A program made the translations under genes and the position numbers. From contig NZ_FUID01000033.1 of the NCBI RefSeq assembly GCF_900163635.1, forward strand, positions 1-64,000: a DNA stretch of 64,000 nucleotides, written 5' to 3'. Within the stretch, counting starts at the first letter, position 1. Each line of letters starts with the position of its first letter. Below are positions 42,670 to 51,296 of this stretch, one piece after another. Source of the stretch: Leucobacter sp. 7(1) (lineage in GTDB: Bacteria > Actinomycetota > Actinomycetes > Actinomycetales > Microbacteriaceae). Below the pieces are notes generated by a model that worked only from the letters and a program-made list of their open reading frames with translations, was not told the origin of the DNA and did not search any database.

Positions 42670-44080
42670 GGAAACGGCGACGAGCGTCGCCGAGAAGGTT
42701 GTTGCGGAGCCGCAGAAGGCTTGGGTGAGTGACGAGCGCACGCCCTACCTCGGCTTCGAAATGGATGAGAACGGCAACGTCCTCGGGAAGGCCAAAGGCG
42801 GCGTCCACGCGCTGATGCTGGCAGGTTCGGGCACCGGCAAGTCCCGCACGGTGCTCGCACCAGCAATCATCCTGTGGAAAGAGGGGGTGGTCTTTGCTGT
42901 CTCGGCCAAGGGCGACCTTGCAGAGCTCACCGCGGCCCACCGTAACGGTGGACCTTGCTACCTCATGGATCTGACTGGCCAGGTGGATCCAAGCGAGATT
43001 CCTGCCGACGTGACCCACGTTGTGAGCGACCCCTGCGCACTGCTCGTGCCCGATGCGACCGGCTCCACTGACGACTCGGCCTACGACATCGCAACCCTGC
43101 TGGTGCAGGTTGGCGCGGCAGGCCTGTCCGGAGGCAAGGATTCCAGCGGCGACTCCGCGTTCTGGGCCACGCTCTCGCTCGGCGTGCTGGCCTGCCTCCT
43201 GCAGGCCGGGGCAGGCTACCCCGACCCCGAGACGGGCGAATGGGTCGATGGCGGCGGGATCAACTGGGTTCTGGCAGCATCACGGAACTCCAGCAGCCGG
43301 GACAGCGACGAGGACGGCACCGACCTGTTCGACCTGGATACGCCCAGCTGGGACACCGCTGCCCTGCGTGCGGGTCTGGTCGACTCCATCCATGCCGACG
43401 ACGTCGAAGCCACCAAGAACCTGGACCCCAAGCAGGTCGACAGTGTCAAGATCAACCTGAAGGTCGCGACCTCGGCATGGACCAAGCGCGCGATCCGCGG
43501 AACTGGCGACTCGGTGCCCTTCACCCCGGACATGCTCGAGCAGAACAACGCCACCTTCTACATGGTCTCGCCCTCGAATGGTGCAGGCGCTTCGGCAGCT
43601 GTCTCCGTCATCGATTCCGTCGTGAACCACTGGGTGCTCAACGCCGCCCGGAAGATGCCCAAGATGCTGATGGTGCTCGACGAGATGCCGGTCATCGCGC
43701 CATGGAAGCGTCTTCGCGAGGCTGTTGGCCTGCTGCGCTCCTACGGGCTGACGTTCCTGGTCGCAGCCCAGCACTCCACCCAGTTCACTGCCCGGTTCGG
43801 CAAGGAAGAGGCTGACGCACTGTTGGCCATCTTCCCCTCGATCCTCGTTGGAGTAGGTGCCATCGAGGAGGATCTGCTCAAGCGGGCCGCCTGGACGATC
43901 CCGGCCACTGAACGCCGGACCGAGTCCAAGGACTCAGCCGCGCGAAACAACTCGTCCAAGGACAGGGCAGAGACTGCCCAGGCAGCAGAGCTGCTGCCGC
44001 GCCACACGGGTGAAGGCCAGCTGCTGATCCGGGGCATGCCAGGGCCGAGGGTCAAGCTGGTGGATCTCAAGTACATGTAG
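42647..44080 (+). CDS. VirD4/TraG-like type IV coupling protein
   Basis: I use ATG 42647 (the GTG at 42635 is in frame). The 477 residues carry Walker A LAGSGTGKSRT near 60-68, VVFAVSAKGDLAELTA as the strand after it, Walker B LMVLDEMP near 345, and FLVAAQHSTQF, the sensor-like Gln motif of TraG/TraD proteins. No N-terminal membrane helices are present, unlike VirD4, but as in TcpA-like or soluble TraG forms; the small membrane proteins nearby may tether it. It would deliver the relaxase-DNA complex to a channel. A terminator follows. Confidence 0.82.
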   Translation: MGMFDKIKETATSVAEKVVAEPQKAWVSDERTPYLGFEMDENGNVLGKAKGGVHALMLAGSGTGKSRTVLAPAIILWKEGVVFAVSAKGDLAELTAAHRNGGPCYLMDLTGQVDPSEIPADVTHVVSDPCALLVPDATGSTDDSAYDIATLLVQVGAAGLSGGKDSSGDSAFWATLSLGVLACLLQAGAGYPDPETGEWVDGGGINWVLAASRNSSSRDSDEDGTDLFDLDTPSWDTAALRAGLVDSIHADDVEATKNLDPKQVDSVKINLKVATSAWTKRAIRGTGDSVPFTPDMLEQNNATFYMVSPSNGAGASAAVSVIDSVVNHWVLNAARKMPKMLMVLDEMPVIAPWKRLREAVGLLRSYGLTFLVAAQHSTQFTARFGKEEADALLAIFPSILVGVGAIEEDLLKRAAWTIPATERRTESKDSAARNNSSKDRAETAQAAELLPRHTGEGQLLIRGMPGPRVKLVDLKYM

Positions 44081-44103
44081 CCAGATCTAGCCCAGGACAG
44101 GCG

Positions 44104-44137
44104 AAGACCCCGGTGGAATCTCCACCGGGGTCTTGTT
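44104..44137 (+). terminator. Terminator after the coupling-protein gene
   Basis: Stem AAGACCCCGGTGGA / TCCACCGGGGTCTT with loop ATC, then GTTCTG. It also faces the convergent minus-strand gene ending at 44151. Confidence 0.8.
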
Positions 44138-44150
44138 CTGCCTGCCGCAC

Positions 44151-44399
44151 CTACCTCCGACGCCTTTCCACGTCGATCGCCTTCTCGAAGCCGTTGCTCG
44201 TCATGACGTAGACGTTCGGATCACGCCGGGGCAGCGGCTGCCGCTGCAGTGCCCTTGCCTTCAGCCGGGCCATCTTCGGACAGTTCTCGGCATGCTCGTA
44301 AGTCCCATCGCCGTCCCGGCTGGACTCGCCGCACTCATTGCACAGGCTGAATCCGCCGAGGCCGAGGATGGCATCTCCATCCCTGCTCAAGAAGGCCAT
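44151..44399 (-). CDS. Small cysteine-motif protein
   Basis: 82 residues with FSLCNECGESSRDGDGTYEHAENCPKMARL, a CxxC ... H/C arrangement able to bind zinc, and a basic C-terminus (FEKAIDVERRRR). It is the last gene of the relaxase operon, 3 bases after the previous stop. No known family. Confidence 0.6.
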   Translation of the reverse strand: MAFLSRDGDAILGLGGFSLCNECGESSRDGDGTYEHAENCPKMARLKARALQRQPLPRRDPNVYVMTSNGFEKAIDVERRRR

Positions 44400-44401
44400 G
44401 G

Positions 44402-44761
44402 CTACATCCCCATGCCCTGCGACTGGGACTGGCTCTGCTGGCGCTCCTTGATGCGCTGGTTCTGCTGAGCCTGCTGCTCCTTCATCGCGGCGATCTTCTG
44501 CTGGGCGGCGGTGCGCTGCAGATCCTGCCCCTTCTGGCCAGCGGACTGGCCCTTCTGGCCCTGCTGCTTCTCCTGGGCCTTTTCTGCCGCCTTCTGCTGC
44601 TGCTTGCGGGCGTACTCCATGCGCTTCTGGCGGTCCTGGGCTGCCTTCTTGAACTCGGGGGACTGCTCGTCGAACCGCTGCTTGGCCTTGCCGGTGCCGT
44701 CCTGCGACATCGAGGTCTTGATCTTCTGCAGTTCCCGCTCGTCCATCTTCACTTCAGCCAT
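44402..44761 (-). CDS. Gln/Lys-rich helical protein sharing the relaxase C-terminal tail
   Basis: 119 residues, almost entirely charged and glutamine-rich helix (RKQQQKAAEKAQEKQQGQKG). Its end, QNQRIKERQQSQSQSQGMGM, closely matches the end of the adjacent MOBF relaxase, QNKRIREREQSQSQSYGMGL, and KIAAMKEQQA also matches KIKAMRARQA. A shared tail in two adjacent transfer proteins suggests a common docking or translocation signal. Confidence 0.6.
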   Translation of the reverse strand: MAEVKMDERELQKIKTSMSQDGTGKAKQRFDEQSPEFKKAAQDRQKRMEYARKQQQKAAEKAQEKQQGQKGQSAGQKGQDLQRTAAQQKIAAMKEQQAQQNQRIKERQQSQSQSQGMGM

Positions 44762-44786
44762 GACTGGCTCCTTTCATCGGTTTCTT

Positions 44787-47700
44787 CTACAACCCCATGC
44801 CGTATGACTGGGACTGGCTCTGTTCGCGCTCCCTGATGCGCTTGTTCTGTGCGGCCTGCCGTGCACGCATGGCCTTGATCTTTTCCATGGCCGGCGTCAT
44901 CGGCTTGGCCGGTGCCGTCTCGGTGGCCGGCGTTGCCGGTGCCGCGGTGGAAGCCTGCTTGTGCGACTTGTCCTCGGCAGCCCGCTGGCGGCTGAGCACG
45001 TCCTTCTCGATCAGCTCGTGCTGGGCCGATGGCTTCATCGACGTGAGGTCGACCTGGTAGCCGCCTTGGCTGTCCTGCGCGATCGAGCCGCGCACAGCCA
45101 GGACGTGCTTGCCCTCGACCACCGTGGAGTTGCCGCCCGTGGCATCGAGCTGCAGGCCGATCTCCTCTAGCGTGGAGTCCTCGAACTCGTGCTTCGTGGC
45201 ACCGGAGGCGATGGTCAGATCGTCGTACTCGGCGGCGCTCAGGCGCTGCCCGGTCTTCTCGGCCTGCAGACGCAGGCTCTTCTGGCCCTGGGCCGCGTCG
45301 TCATAGGCCGCCAGCTGGAAGTCGACGTCCACGCTGCCATCGGCAAACTGCTCGCGGACCACGGCAATCAGTTCAGGCTGCTCCATGTCCTGGCCGGTCA
45401 GATCCCGCACTACGCGTGTCCGTGGCTCGACCACCTGCGGCTGCTGTGGCTGGCTCAGCTCTGCATCCAAGTCCAAGCCGTCCATCTCGCGCAGGCTCTG
45501 CGACAGCGCGTCGTCCAACCCGAGATCGGCACCTTCGCGGGTCATGGCTGAAGCGAACTGCTCGCGGACCTCGTCCCGGTCTGCGGCTACAGCGTGCAAG
45601 ACGTTGGCCGTGCGTCCGCGGGTCAATCCGACATACGCGCCAGCAGCGCCCATCTCGTCGCTCAGGACAGTGTGGGCGGTATCAACCGTCATGCCCTGGC
45701 TGCCGTGCGCCGTCACGCAGTAGGCCAGCTGTACGTTCTCAGCGACGTACTGCGCGTTCAGCTCCTGGTAGCGGCCCTGATCGTCGATCACCGTGATCCG
45801 GCCATCGTCGGTGACATGGTCAACGGTGAAGCTCTGGCGGTTGGCAACCTGCAGCTCGCGATCGTTCTTGCGAGTTGCTACGCGAGCACCAGCAGCGATT
45901 GAATCGCCGTCCATGCCCTCGACGACGCGGGAGCTGTCGATGACACCAGCTGCGCTCAGACGATCGAACACTGCCTGGTTCACGCGCTGGGCGGTGGCGT
46001 TGGTCGCGGTGATCGCCAGCGACTTCTCGCCGGCCATGCTCTCCAGAGCCACAGTCTCTGCCACGCGGTCGATGACCTCGTCGGAGGTGCCGATCTGGAC
46101 CTGGCCCCGCTCCTCGAGCAGGTGGTAGAACTCGTCCACGTTCCCGCGCTGGCGCAGCTCGACGCTCGCATCGGCGTACTGGGTATCCAGCTGGCCCTCC
46201 GGGGTACGGAAGCGGCGGACGTCGGTCAGATCAGCGTAGGAGGTCGACAGCTTGGCGGCCTGCGCCATGTAGCCGCCTCGACCCACCGCAGCCAGCTGCT
46301 TCGTGTCGCCGGTCAGCACCAAAGTGCCCAGCTTTGCGTCATCGACGTACTGGTGCAGCACCCGGGCGGTCTCCTGGTCGAGCATGCCTGCTTCATCGAC
46401 CACGAGCACGGTGTTCGCATCGAGCTTGGTCGCCTCAGGCTGTGCCTTCCACACCTGGGGAAGCACCCACTTGCCAGTCTCCTCGTCGATGGAAGCTCCG
46501 GCGCGATAGAGCAGCGCGTGGACCGAGTTGCCCTCGGCACCGATTGCCGCGCCGGCTTCCAGCGCACCGCGCTTGGTAGGCGAGACCACGACCATCCGGC
46601 GACCGTCAGCCTGCAGCTGCTCGTTGGCGGCTTCAAGCATCGAAGTCTTGCCAGCGCCGGCCGCACCTTCGACGACGACCAGGCTGTGTGAACCGGTGAT
46701 GGCCTGCGCGGCCTTGATCTGCTCCTCGGAAAGGTTGTAGGCACCGCGGTCTGCATTGACTTCGCCGTCCTGGCCGCCGCGCTGTGCGCGTGCGTCCAGC
46801 CGGGACTCCAGTTGCTCGTGGGTGGCCAGTACAGCGTGCGACGTGAAATGGCGGTTGCCCTCCACAACGAGCCCGTCGTCGTAGAACGAGTGCTGCTGGA
46901 CCATGGCTGCTTCGGCAGCGGCGGTGCGCAGCTCTTCAAGGCCGTCGTCGCCCAGTAGGTAGGTCTGCGCGATGCGGCGGTCGATGGCCGCCTTCATGTC
47001 GGCGGTGGACCAGGCCGAATGCTGCTGGGCGAGGTCATCCAGCGCGGTCATCGCAATGATCTCGGGGTCGATCTGATCGGCACGCTGGCCAGCCAGGATC
47101 TGGTCGAGGTTGGTGCCTTCGACACTCTCCAAGCCGCGTCCGAGTTCTTCCACGTCGAACGAGGCGTCCTGGCCCTTCACGGACTTCTGGGGACGCTGCT
47201 GCGCCCAGCCCAGCTGATCCCACGCACGAAGCTGCTTCGGTCCTGGCTCCTGCCCGGGGTGCTCTGCACGCCACTGGGCTTCCTGGGACTCGCGGTTTGC
47301 TTCGATCTGATCGCGTCGTGTCGAGAAGCTGTCGACCAAAGGCTCGAACTCGGCGATCTTGCCACCGCCTTCGCCTGGAATCCACGTGTAGCCGGCCTGG
47401 GCAATGGCCTGGCGAAGCTCCATGTCGGTGGACATCGACAGATCAGCGGCAGCGTGCACGCGACCGGAAAGGCGGTACAGGGTCTTGCCGTCGATGGCAC
47501 GCCATTTGCCCTCGGCCAGGCCCTTCGGCACGAGCTGCACGTGGCGGTGGAAGTGGGGGTCGCCGGCTCGGGAAGTCTTGTGCTGGACGGAGGTGATCTC
47601 CATCTGCTCCAGCTTCACCTGGTACTGCCCGCCCTTGGGGCCTACGCGGGTTACTGCGTGCTCCTTCAACGCCACAGCGCCGGCGACGGCGGCGCGGGCC

Positions 47701-48080
47701 TGGGCGGCTTCCAGCGCCTCGGCAATGCGGGGGTCGGCTGCTGCAGCAAGGGAGAGCGACTTCGACGAGGAGATCAGGGTCTCCTGGAAGAGGGGAGTGC
47801 CGCCCATCTTCAGCGCACCGTCCTCGCCCACGTACATGCGCTGGCGGAAGGTGCCGCGCTGCTGGCCGGTCTCCGGGTCGCGGTGCTCCATCCACGCCTT
47901 GAACTCCTCGGAGCTGAGGGTGCCTTGCTCGATGCCGCCGTCCGACAGGACGACGTGCTGGATCGAGCGGTCCTCGCCTTCGGAGTAGTACTCGTCAAGA
48001 CGTGCAGAGGTGGTTTCGAGCAGGTAGGCAGAGGCCGTCGCGGAAGATCCGCGGAATGCCTTGAAGCCGCCCTTGCTCAT
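44787..48080 (-). CDS. traA: MOBF family relaxase-helicase (TraA/TrwC-like)
   Basis: ATG 48080 (MSKGGFKAFRGSSATAS) is chosen because the leader hairpin lies upstream. The 1,097 residues start with the relaxase domain: Tyr31-Tyr32 as the nicking pair and the metal-binding histidines in HKTSRAGDPHFHRHVQL (about 167-180). A RecD-like helicase follows, with Walker A GAAGAGKTSM near 480 and Walker B VLVVDEAGM. The C-terminus ends QSQSQSYGMGL, shared with the next gene. It would nick oriT, bind the 5' end and unwind the strand for transfer. Expression is under leader module copy C. Confidence 0.9.
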   Translation of the reverse strand: MSKGGFKAFRGSSATASAYLLETTSARLDEYYSEGEDRSIQHVVLSDGGIEQGTLSSEEFKAWMEHRDPETGQQRGTFRQRMYVGEDGALKMGGTPLFQETLISSSKSLSLAAAADPRIAEALEAAQARAAVAGAVALKEHAVTRVGPKGGQYQVKLEQMEITSVQHKTSRAGDPHFHRHVQLVPKGLAEGKWRAIDGKTLYRLSGRVHAAADLSMSTDMELRQAIAQAGYTWIPGEGGGKIAEFEPLVDSFSTRRDQIEANRESQEAQWRAEHPGQEPGPKQLRAWDQLGWAQQRPQKSVKGQDASFDVEELGRGLESVEGTNLDQILAGQRADQIDPEIIAMTALDDLAQQHSAWSTADMKAAIDRRIAQTYLLGDDGLEELRTAAAEAAMVQQHSFYDDGLVVEGNRHFTSHAVLATHEQLESRLDARAQRGGQDGEVNADRGAYNLSEEQIKAAQAITGSHSLVVVEGAAGAGKTSMLEAANEQLQADGRRMVVVSPTKRGALEAGAAIGAEGNSVHALLYRAGASIDEETGKWVLPQVWKAQPEATKLDANTVLVVDEAGMLDQETARVLHQYVDDAKLGTLVLTGDTKQLAAVGRGGYMAQAAKLSTSYADLTDVRRFRTPEGQLDTQYADASVELRQRGNVDEFYHLLEERGQVQIGTSDEVIDRVAETVALESMAGEKSLAITATNATAQRVNQAVFDRLSAAGVIDSSRVVEGMDGDSIAAGARVATRKNDRELQVANRQSFTVDHVTDDGRITVIDDQGRYQELNAQYVAENVQLAYCVTAHGSQGMTVDTAHTVLSDEMGAAGAYVGLTRGRTANVLHAVAADRDEVREQFASAMTREGADLGLDDALSQSLREMDGLDLDAELSQPQQPQVVEPRTRVVRDLTGQDMEQPELIAVVREQFADGSVDVDFQLAAYDDAAQGQKSLRLQAEKTGQRLSAAEYDDLTIASGATKHEFEDSTLEEIGLQLDATGGNSTVVEGKHVLAVRGSIAQDSQGGYQVDLTSMKPSAQHELIEKDVLSRQRAAEDKSHKQASTAAPATPATETAPAKPMTPAMEKIKAMRARQAAQNKRIREREQSQSQSYGMGL

Positions 48081-48102
48081 GTCCGTCACCCGCTTGCTAG
48101 GC

Positions 48103-48186
48103 GGTGCCCGGACATAAAAAACGCCCGGACACCTAGTGGTATCTAACAAGCGGTCGATTAGAGCGCTTCGGGGTGCTTCAAGTGTA
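48103..48186 (-). promoter_or_regulatory. Promoter-leader module, copy C
   Basis: On the minus strand: -10 TACACT (48186-48181), 9-nt gap, the box (48171-48148), then a 9-bp hairpin GGTGTCCGG (48133-48125) with CCGGGCACC (48111-48103), one G-U pair, 13-nt loop containing a T6 run. GATACC just before can pair with GGTGTC instead, giving an alternative fold as in copy A. The relaxase ATG is 22 bases after the hairpin. Confidence 0.7.
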
Positions 48187-48401
48187 CCAAGAAAACTAGG
48201 TCACTACCACCGGTAGATTACGTGCTTCCACTTTCCCCTTCGTCTTCTGCCTAGCATCCCCGCCCGCGGGCTGGAACAGCCAAGGGACGGGGTCCGCAGC
48301 ACCCCTGAAGCCGTCCTTTGTGCCGCTCGCCAGATGCAGCAAGCCCGGTGGCGCATGAGCTCCCAACCAGCACAGATCCACGACCACAGTCGGACATAGA
48401 A
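48187..48401. other. Gene-free stretch between relaxase operon and mobilization operon
   Basis: Contains the upstream part of the relaxase promoter, including a small CTACC-ACC-GGTAG inverted repeat at about 48199-48212. Short frames here look like shadows. Nothing else is evident. Confidence 0.5.
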
Positions 48402-48434
48402 GAAGCCCACCTGCCATGAACGCAAGTGGGCTTC
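48402..48434 (-). terminator. Terminator of the second relaxase operon
   Basis: Stem GAAGCCCAC / GTGGGCTTC with a 15-nt loop, followed on the minus strand by TTCTATG. It sits 18 bases after the relaxase stop. Confidence 0.7.
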
Positions 48435-48451
48435 CGCCTTTGGAGGGTCGG

Positions 48452-50362
48452 CTACAACGTCGCCGTGTGCTGGTCGTCAGCCCCACGCCCCTCGATCAAC
48501 GCTGCGCGCTCGGCTATGTGGGCCTTGAGATATGCCGAGCGATCCTCGTCGCTGATGTCGTAGCGCCCGGCCTCCAGCTGGCGCTTCATCCACGCACGAC
48601 GCAGGTTCGACAGCGCCAGAGCTCGGTCGTTGTCCGCAGCCTGAGCATCAGCACCTCGCTCGAACTCCTGAGCCATCTCTTCCTTCAGCGTGGTGCGCAA
48701 CCACATCTGCTCGCTGACTGATGGATCCAGCTTGCTGCCGAACTCCTCCATCCACGCGCGGCCGACACCATCTGGCACCTTAGCTTCGTCGAACGGCTGA
48801 CCCTCGGCCAATGCCTGCCAGGCGTGAGCCTCTTCGAACTCAGCCATGGCCACAATGATCTTCTGCTTGCGTCCGCTGTGCGAGTCGAAGTCAACCGACC
48901 ACAGCAGCGACTGGCGGTCCTCGATGAGGCCAGCATCTTCGATCTGTGGCTCTGCTAGCTCTTCGGCGTCCTGCACAGCCTCTGTCGCCTCTACGGCCGG
49001 CAGAGCCTGCACAGCGGGCTCAGGAGCAGTAGCCGGCGCTACCGGTTCCTTGGCAGGCTCCACTGGCTCAGGCTTCGCTGCCGCCCGTTTGGTGCGTTGC
49101 TTGGGCACGGGGGTTTCCTCCGCCACCTGAGCCTCGAAAGCCTCCATCTCAGCAGCCTGCGTTGCTCCTTCGGTCGCCGTGGCCTTCGGTTCTGGACCTA
49201 ATGAGGGGATGAATGCGGCGTCCCTGGTGCGCATGTCGACCATGAGCTGATTGATCGGGCCGTCTACCGTACTGAAGCCGGCAGGATTATCGGCGCGATT
49301 AGCCATCATGGTCTCGTACGCAGCCTGCCCGCGAGCGTCGGCAGACTGCATCAGGTCGTCGAATGCGGCCTGGCGGCGTCCTGCGCCAGCCATCATGGCT
49401 TCATACCGCTCTTCGGGGGTCGACTCCGCTGGCCCTGCGCTCTTTGCTGCCTCGTCATTGGCCGCAAGCTGCGCCAAGATCACCTCGCGCCCGTAGAGCG
49501 CAACAGGCAAGCGCGTGGAACCAGCACGAGCACTGCGTACCTTGCCATTCTCGTCAGTGTGCTTGAACGTCCAGGAAGTCCCGTCCTTGCCGCGCTTGGT
49601 CAGCGCCACGGTGCCGTCCTCTTCCACCAGCTGGATGAACCGCTCTTCGTCGAGCGCCTGCGCCTTGGCGGCGTCGATCTGCGCCATCAGGCTCGGCAGC
49701 CACTGGGCGTTACGACCGCTGCGACTTACCCGCATCAGCTCCTTGTTGTCGTAGGCGTGCTTGCTCTTGAAGCCCTTGAACCTCTTGCCGTTGCGCTTGG
49801 CCTCGTCGGCCAGCGCAACGGCCAATCGGGAATTGTCGTAGCCGATCGACGCCATGAACTCTTCGTCGGCCAGCACCTCATTGGTGATGGCGCGGATGCG
49901 GTACACGTTCGACATCGCCGAGGAGAACGGCTTGCCGGCAACGACGGCTTCGGAGACCTTCTCGCCCTTGGCGGTATGCGTCATCTCGGCATCCTCGTGC
50001 GCCAAGTTCGGCACGACGCCGTGGCTATGAACCAGTCCGCTTGACCCGTCACTCTGGGTGCCGACCAAATTCATTCGACCTCCGAAGGCTCGGCGCACCA
50101 CCTCAGCGACGACCTGGTGGTGCTGGTAGACCTCTTCGGGGTTGTTCGGATCGAACTCGGCGGTCGACGCGCTGAGCACCAGGCCGAACGCCTCGACCTT
50201 CAACTTGCCCTGCGGATCGAACATGTCGCGTACGTCGCGGAAGTCATCCTGAGCCGTTGTCGCGGTGCACCCGTAGCCGGTGGCGAACTCGCAGCGGTCA
50301 TCCTTCAGGATGTACGCCAGCAGTCGGTCAGCGTTCGTGGTGCTCTGGATTCCAGTGAACAT
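48452..50362 (-). CDS. Second relaxase, MOBP/MobA-like
   Basis: 636 residues. The N-terminus (LLAYILKDDRCEF...) resembles the relaxase motif with a catalytic-type Tyr, and GLVHSHGVVPNLAHEDAEMTHT resembles the HxH metal motif III of MobA/VirD2-type proteins (usual form HNHivvN). After about 350 the protein becomes low-complexity (Pro/Ala/Glu) and then a helical C-terminal domain. It overlaps no gene, but its start is 6 bases from the stop of the MobC-like partner, the classic mobC-mobA order. It gives the element a relaxase distinct from the MOBF one. Confidence 0.7.
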   Translation of the reverse strand: MFTGIQSTTNADRLLAYILKDDRCEFATGYGCTATTAQDDFRDVRDMFDPQGKLKVEAFGLVLSASTAEFDPNNPEEVYQHHQVVAEVVRRAFGGRMNLVGTQSDGSSGLVHSHGVVPNLAHEDAEMTHTAKGEKVSEAVVAGKPFSSAMSNVYRIRAITNEVLADEEFMASIGYDNSRLAVALADEAKRNGKRFKGFKSKHAYDNKELMRVSRSGRNAQWLPSLMAQIDAAKAQALDEERFIQLVEEDGTVALTKRGKDGTSWTFKHTDENGKVRSARAGSTRLPVALYGREVILAQLAANDEAAKSAGPAESTPEERYEAMMAGAGRRQAAFDDLMQSADARGQAAYETMMANRADNPAGFSTVDGPINQLMVDMRTRDAAFIPSLGPEPKATATEGATQAAEMEAFEAQVAEETPVPKQRTKRAAAKPEPVEPAKEPVAPATAPEPAVQALPAVEATEAVQDAEELAEPQIEDAGLIEDRQSLLWSVDFDSHSGRKQKIIVAMAEFEEAHAWQALAEGQPFDEAKVPDGVGRAWMEEFGSKLDPSVSEQMWLRTTLKEEMAQEFERGADAQAADNDRALALSNLRRAWMKRQLEAGRYDISDEDRSAYLKAHIAERAALIEGRGADDQHTATL

Positions 50363-50368
50363 CGACGA

Positions 50369-50890
50369 TCACCACTCCCGGCGTTCGAGGACGCTGCGCA
50401 GTGCCCCAGCCCGCTGTGCGTTCGCAGCCATCAGCAGGGCCAGCTTCTCGTTGACCTGCTCCATCAGGGCGACAACCTCGGCGTTCTCAACGTTCTCCGC
50501 AGCCCAGTAGCGCTGCAGCTGGGGCATGACGTTGTTGCCGAGCCTCTTGAGCTGCAGTGCTTCGGCCTCTGAGGCAGTCTGCGCGGCACGTACCTCTGCT
50601 CGCACGACATCAGGTACCTCCACGCGGATCTTCCTGGCATCGGCTCGACCTTCGCCGATGAACTGCAGGACTGCCAACGCCACCAGATCGCCGCGTTTCA
50701 TTTCTCCGCGCTTGGCAGCATCATCAACTAACGACAAGACCTCTAAGTCGACCCTCCCGCTGATCGGATACGTCGCCTTTTTCTGCCGCTTGCTGCGGCC
50801 TTTTTTCATCACGACTTTGTCGTGGCCGGCTGTGCCGGTTGCCTCCGTGCTCTCCGACAGTTCGATGTCCCGCTGTTCCTTCGTCACCAT
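50369..50890 (-). CDS. mobC: MobC-like relaxosome accessory protein
   Basis: 173 residues: a basic, disordered start, an RHH-like part (YPISGRVDLEVLSLVDDAAKRGEMKRGDLVALAVLQFI) and the hallmark LQLKRLGNNVMPQLQRYW of MobC proteins. It should bind oriT, open it and place the relaxase, and may repress its own operon through the inverted repeat 30-90 bases upstream. Start at ATG 50890; the next gene follows after 6 bases. Confidence 0.75.
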   Translation of the reverse strand: MVTKEQRDIELSESTEATGTAGHDKVVMKKGRSKRQKKATYPISGRVDLEVLSLVDDAAKRGEMKRGDLVALAVLQFIGEGRADARKIRVEVPDVVRAEVRAAQTASEAEALQLKRLGNNVMPQLQRYWAAENVENAEVVALMEQVNEKLALLMAANAQRAGALRSVLERREW

Positions 50891-50921
50891 TGCTGGACCC
50901 CTCTCTATCTCCGATCACGGC

Positions 50922-50981
50922 ATGCAAGTCGCGATGGTTTGTGACACTGCGTGCCTGTAACCATTATATCGCGACTTGCAT
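50922..50981. other. Candidate oriT/operator: perfect 14-bp inverted repeat
   Basis: ATGCAAGTCGCGAT (50922-50935) and its exact inverse (50968-50981) are 32 bp apart, with ATGGTT/AACCAT nested inside. Placed directly upstream of the mobC-mobA pair. Beyond it lies a second repeat GATTGTGT/ACACAATC (50997-51004 with 51041-51048) and GGGGTC/GACCCC. MOBP oriTs typically have such a repeat close to the nick site; the nick itself cannot be located. Confidence 0.6.
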
Positions 50982-51242
50982 AGGACGAGGACCATTGATT
51001 GTGTATACAGTTTCGCTTCGCTCACTTCGGCTAACGCCGCACACAATCATGGCCCCGAGGGGTCTCACGCTCATTCCGCTACGCTCCATTCACTCCGACC
51101 CCTTCTAATCCCCGGAACCCCCGCCCACTGCTTCGCGCGGGGGCGGGGCGTTGCTGCCGCCAGCCGATACCCAGATGACCCCATAGCGTGAGCGCAGAGG
51201 CATCGGGCTTGGCTGCAGCAACGTTGTGCCAGCACTGACGCA
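50982..51242. other. Gene-free stretch next to the oriT candidate
   Basis: Rich in short repeats: GATTGTGT/ACACAATC, CGCTCATTCCGCTACGCTCC near-direct repeats, and CCCCGCCC/GGGCGGGG at about 51119-51148. GCGTGAGCGCAG at 51186 recurs at 51667. No gene is convincing. Confidence 0.5.
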
Positions 51243-51282
51243 AAGAACCCCCAGTTGCGTCTGCAACCGGGGGTTCTTCTGT
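51242..51282 (-). terminator. Terminator after the 100-residue helical protein
   Basis: Stem AAGAACCCCCAGTTGC / GCAACCGGGGGTTCTT (one mismatch) with loop GTCT. Confidence 0.75.
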
Positions 51283-51296
51283 AGATGCCCAAGGCA

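Noticed and set aside
47019-48146. 375-residue open frame antisense to the relaxase
   Set aside because: The opposite strand encodes a complete MOBF relaxase domain.
48196-48486. 96-residue frame between the two relaxase operons
   Set aside because: No ribosome site and overlaps the terminator of the second relaxase operon.
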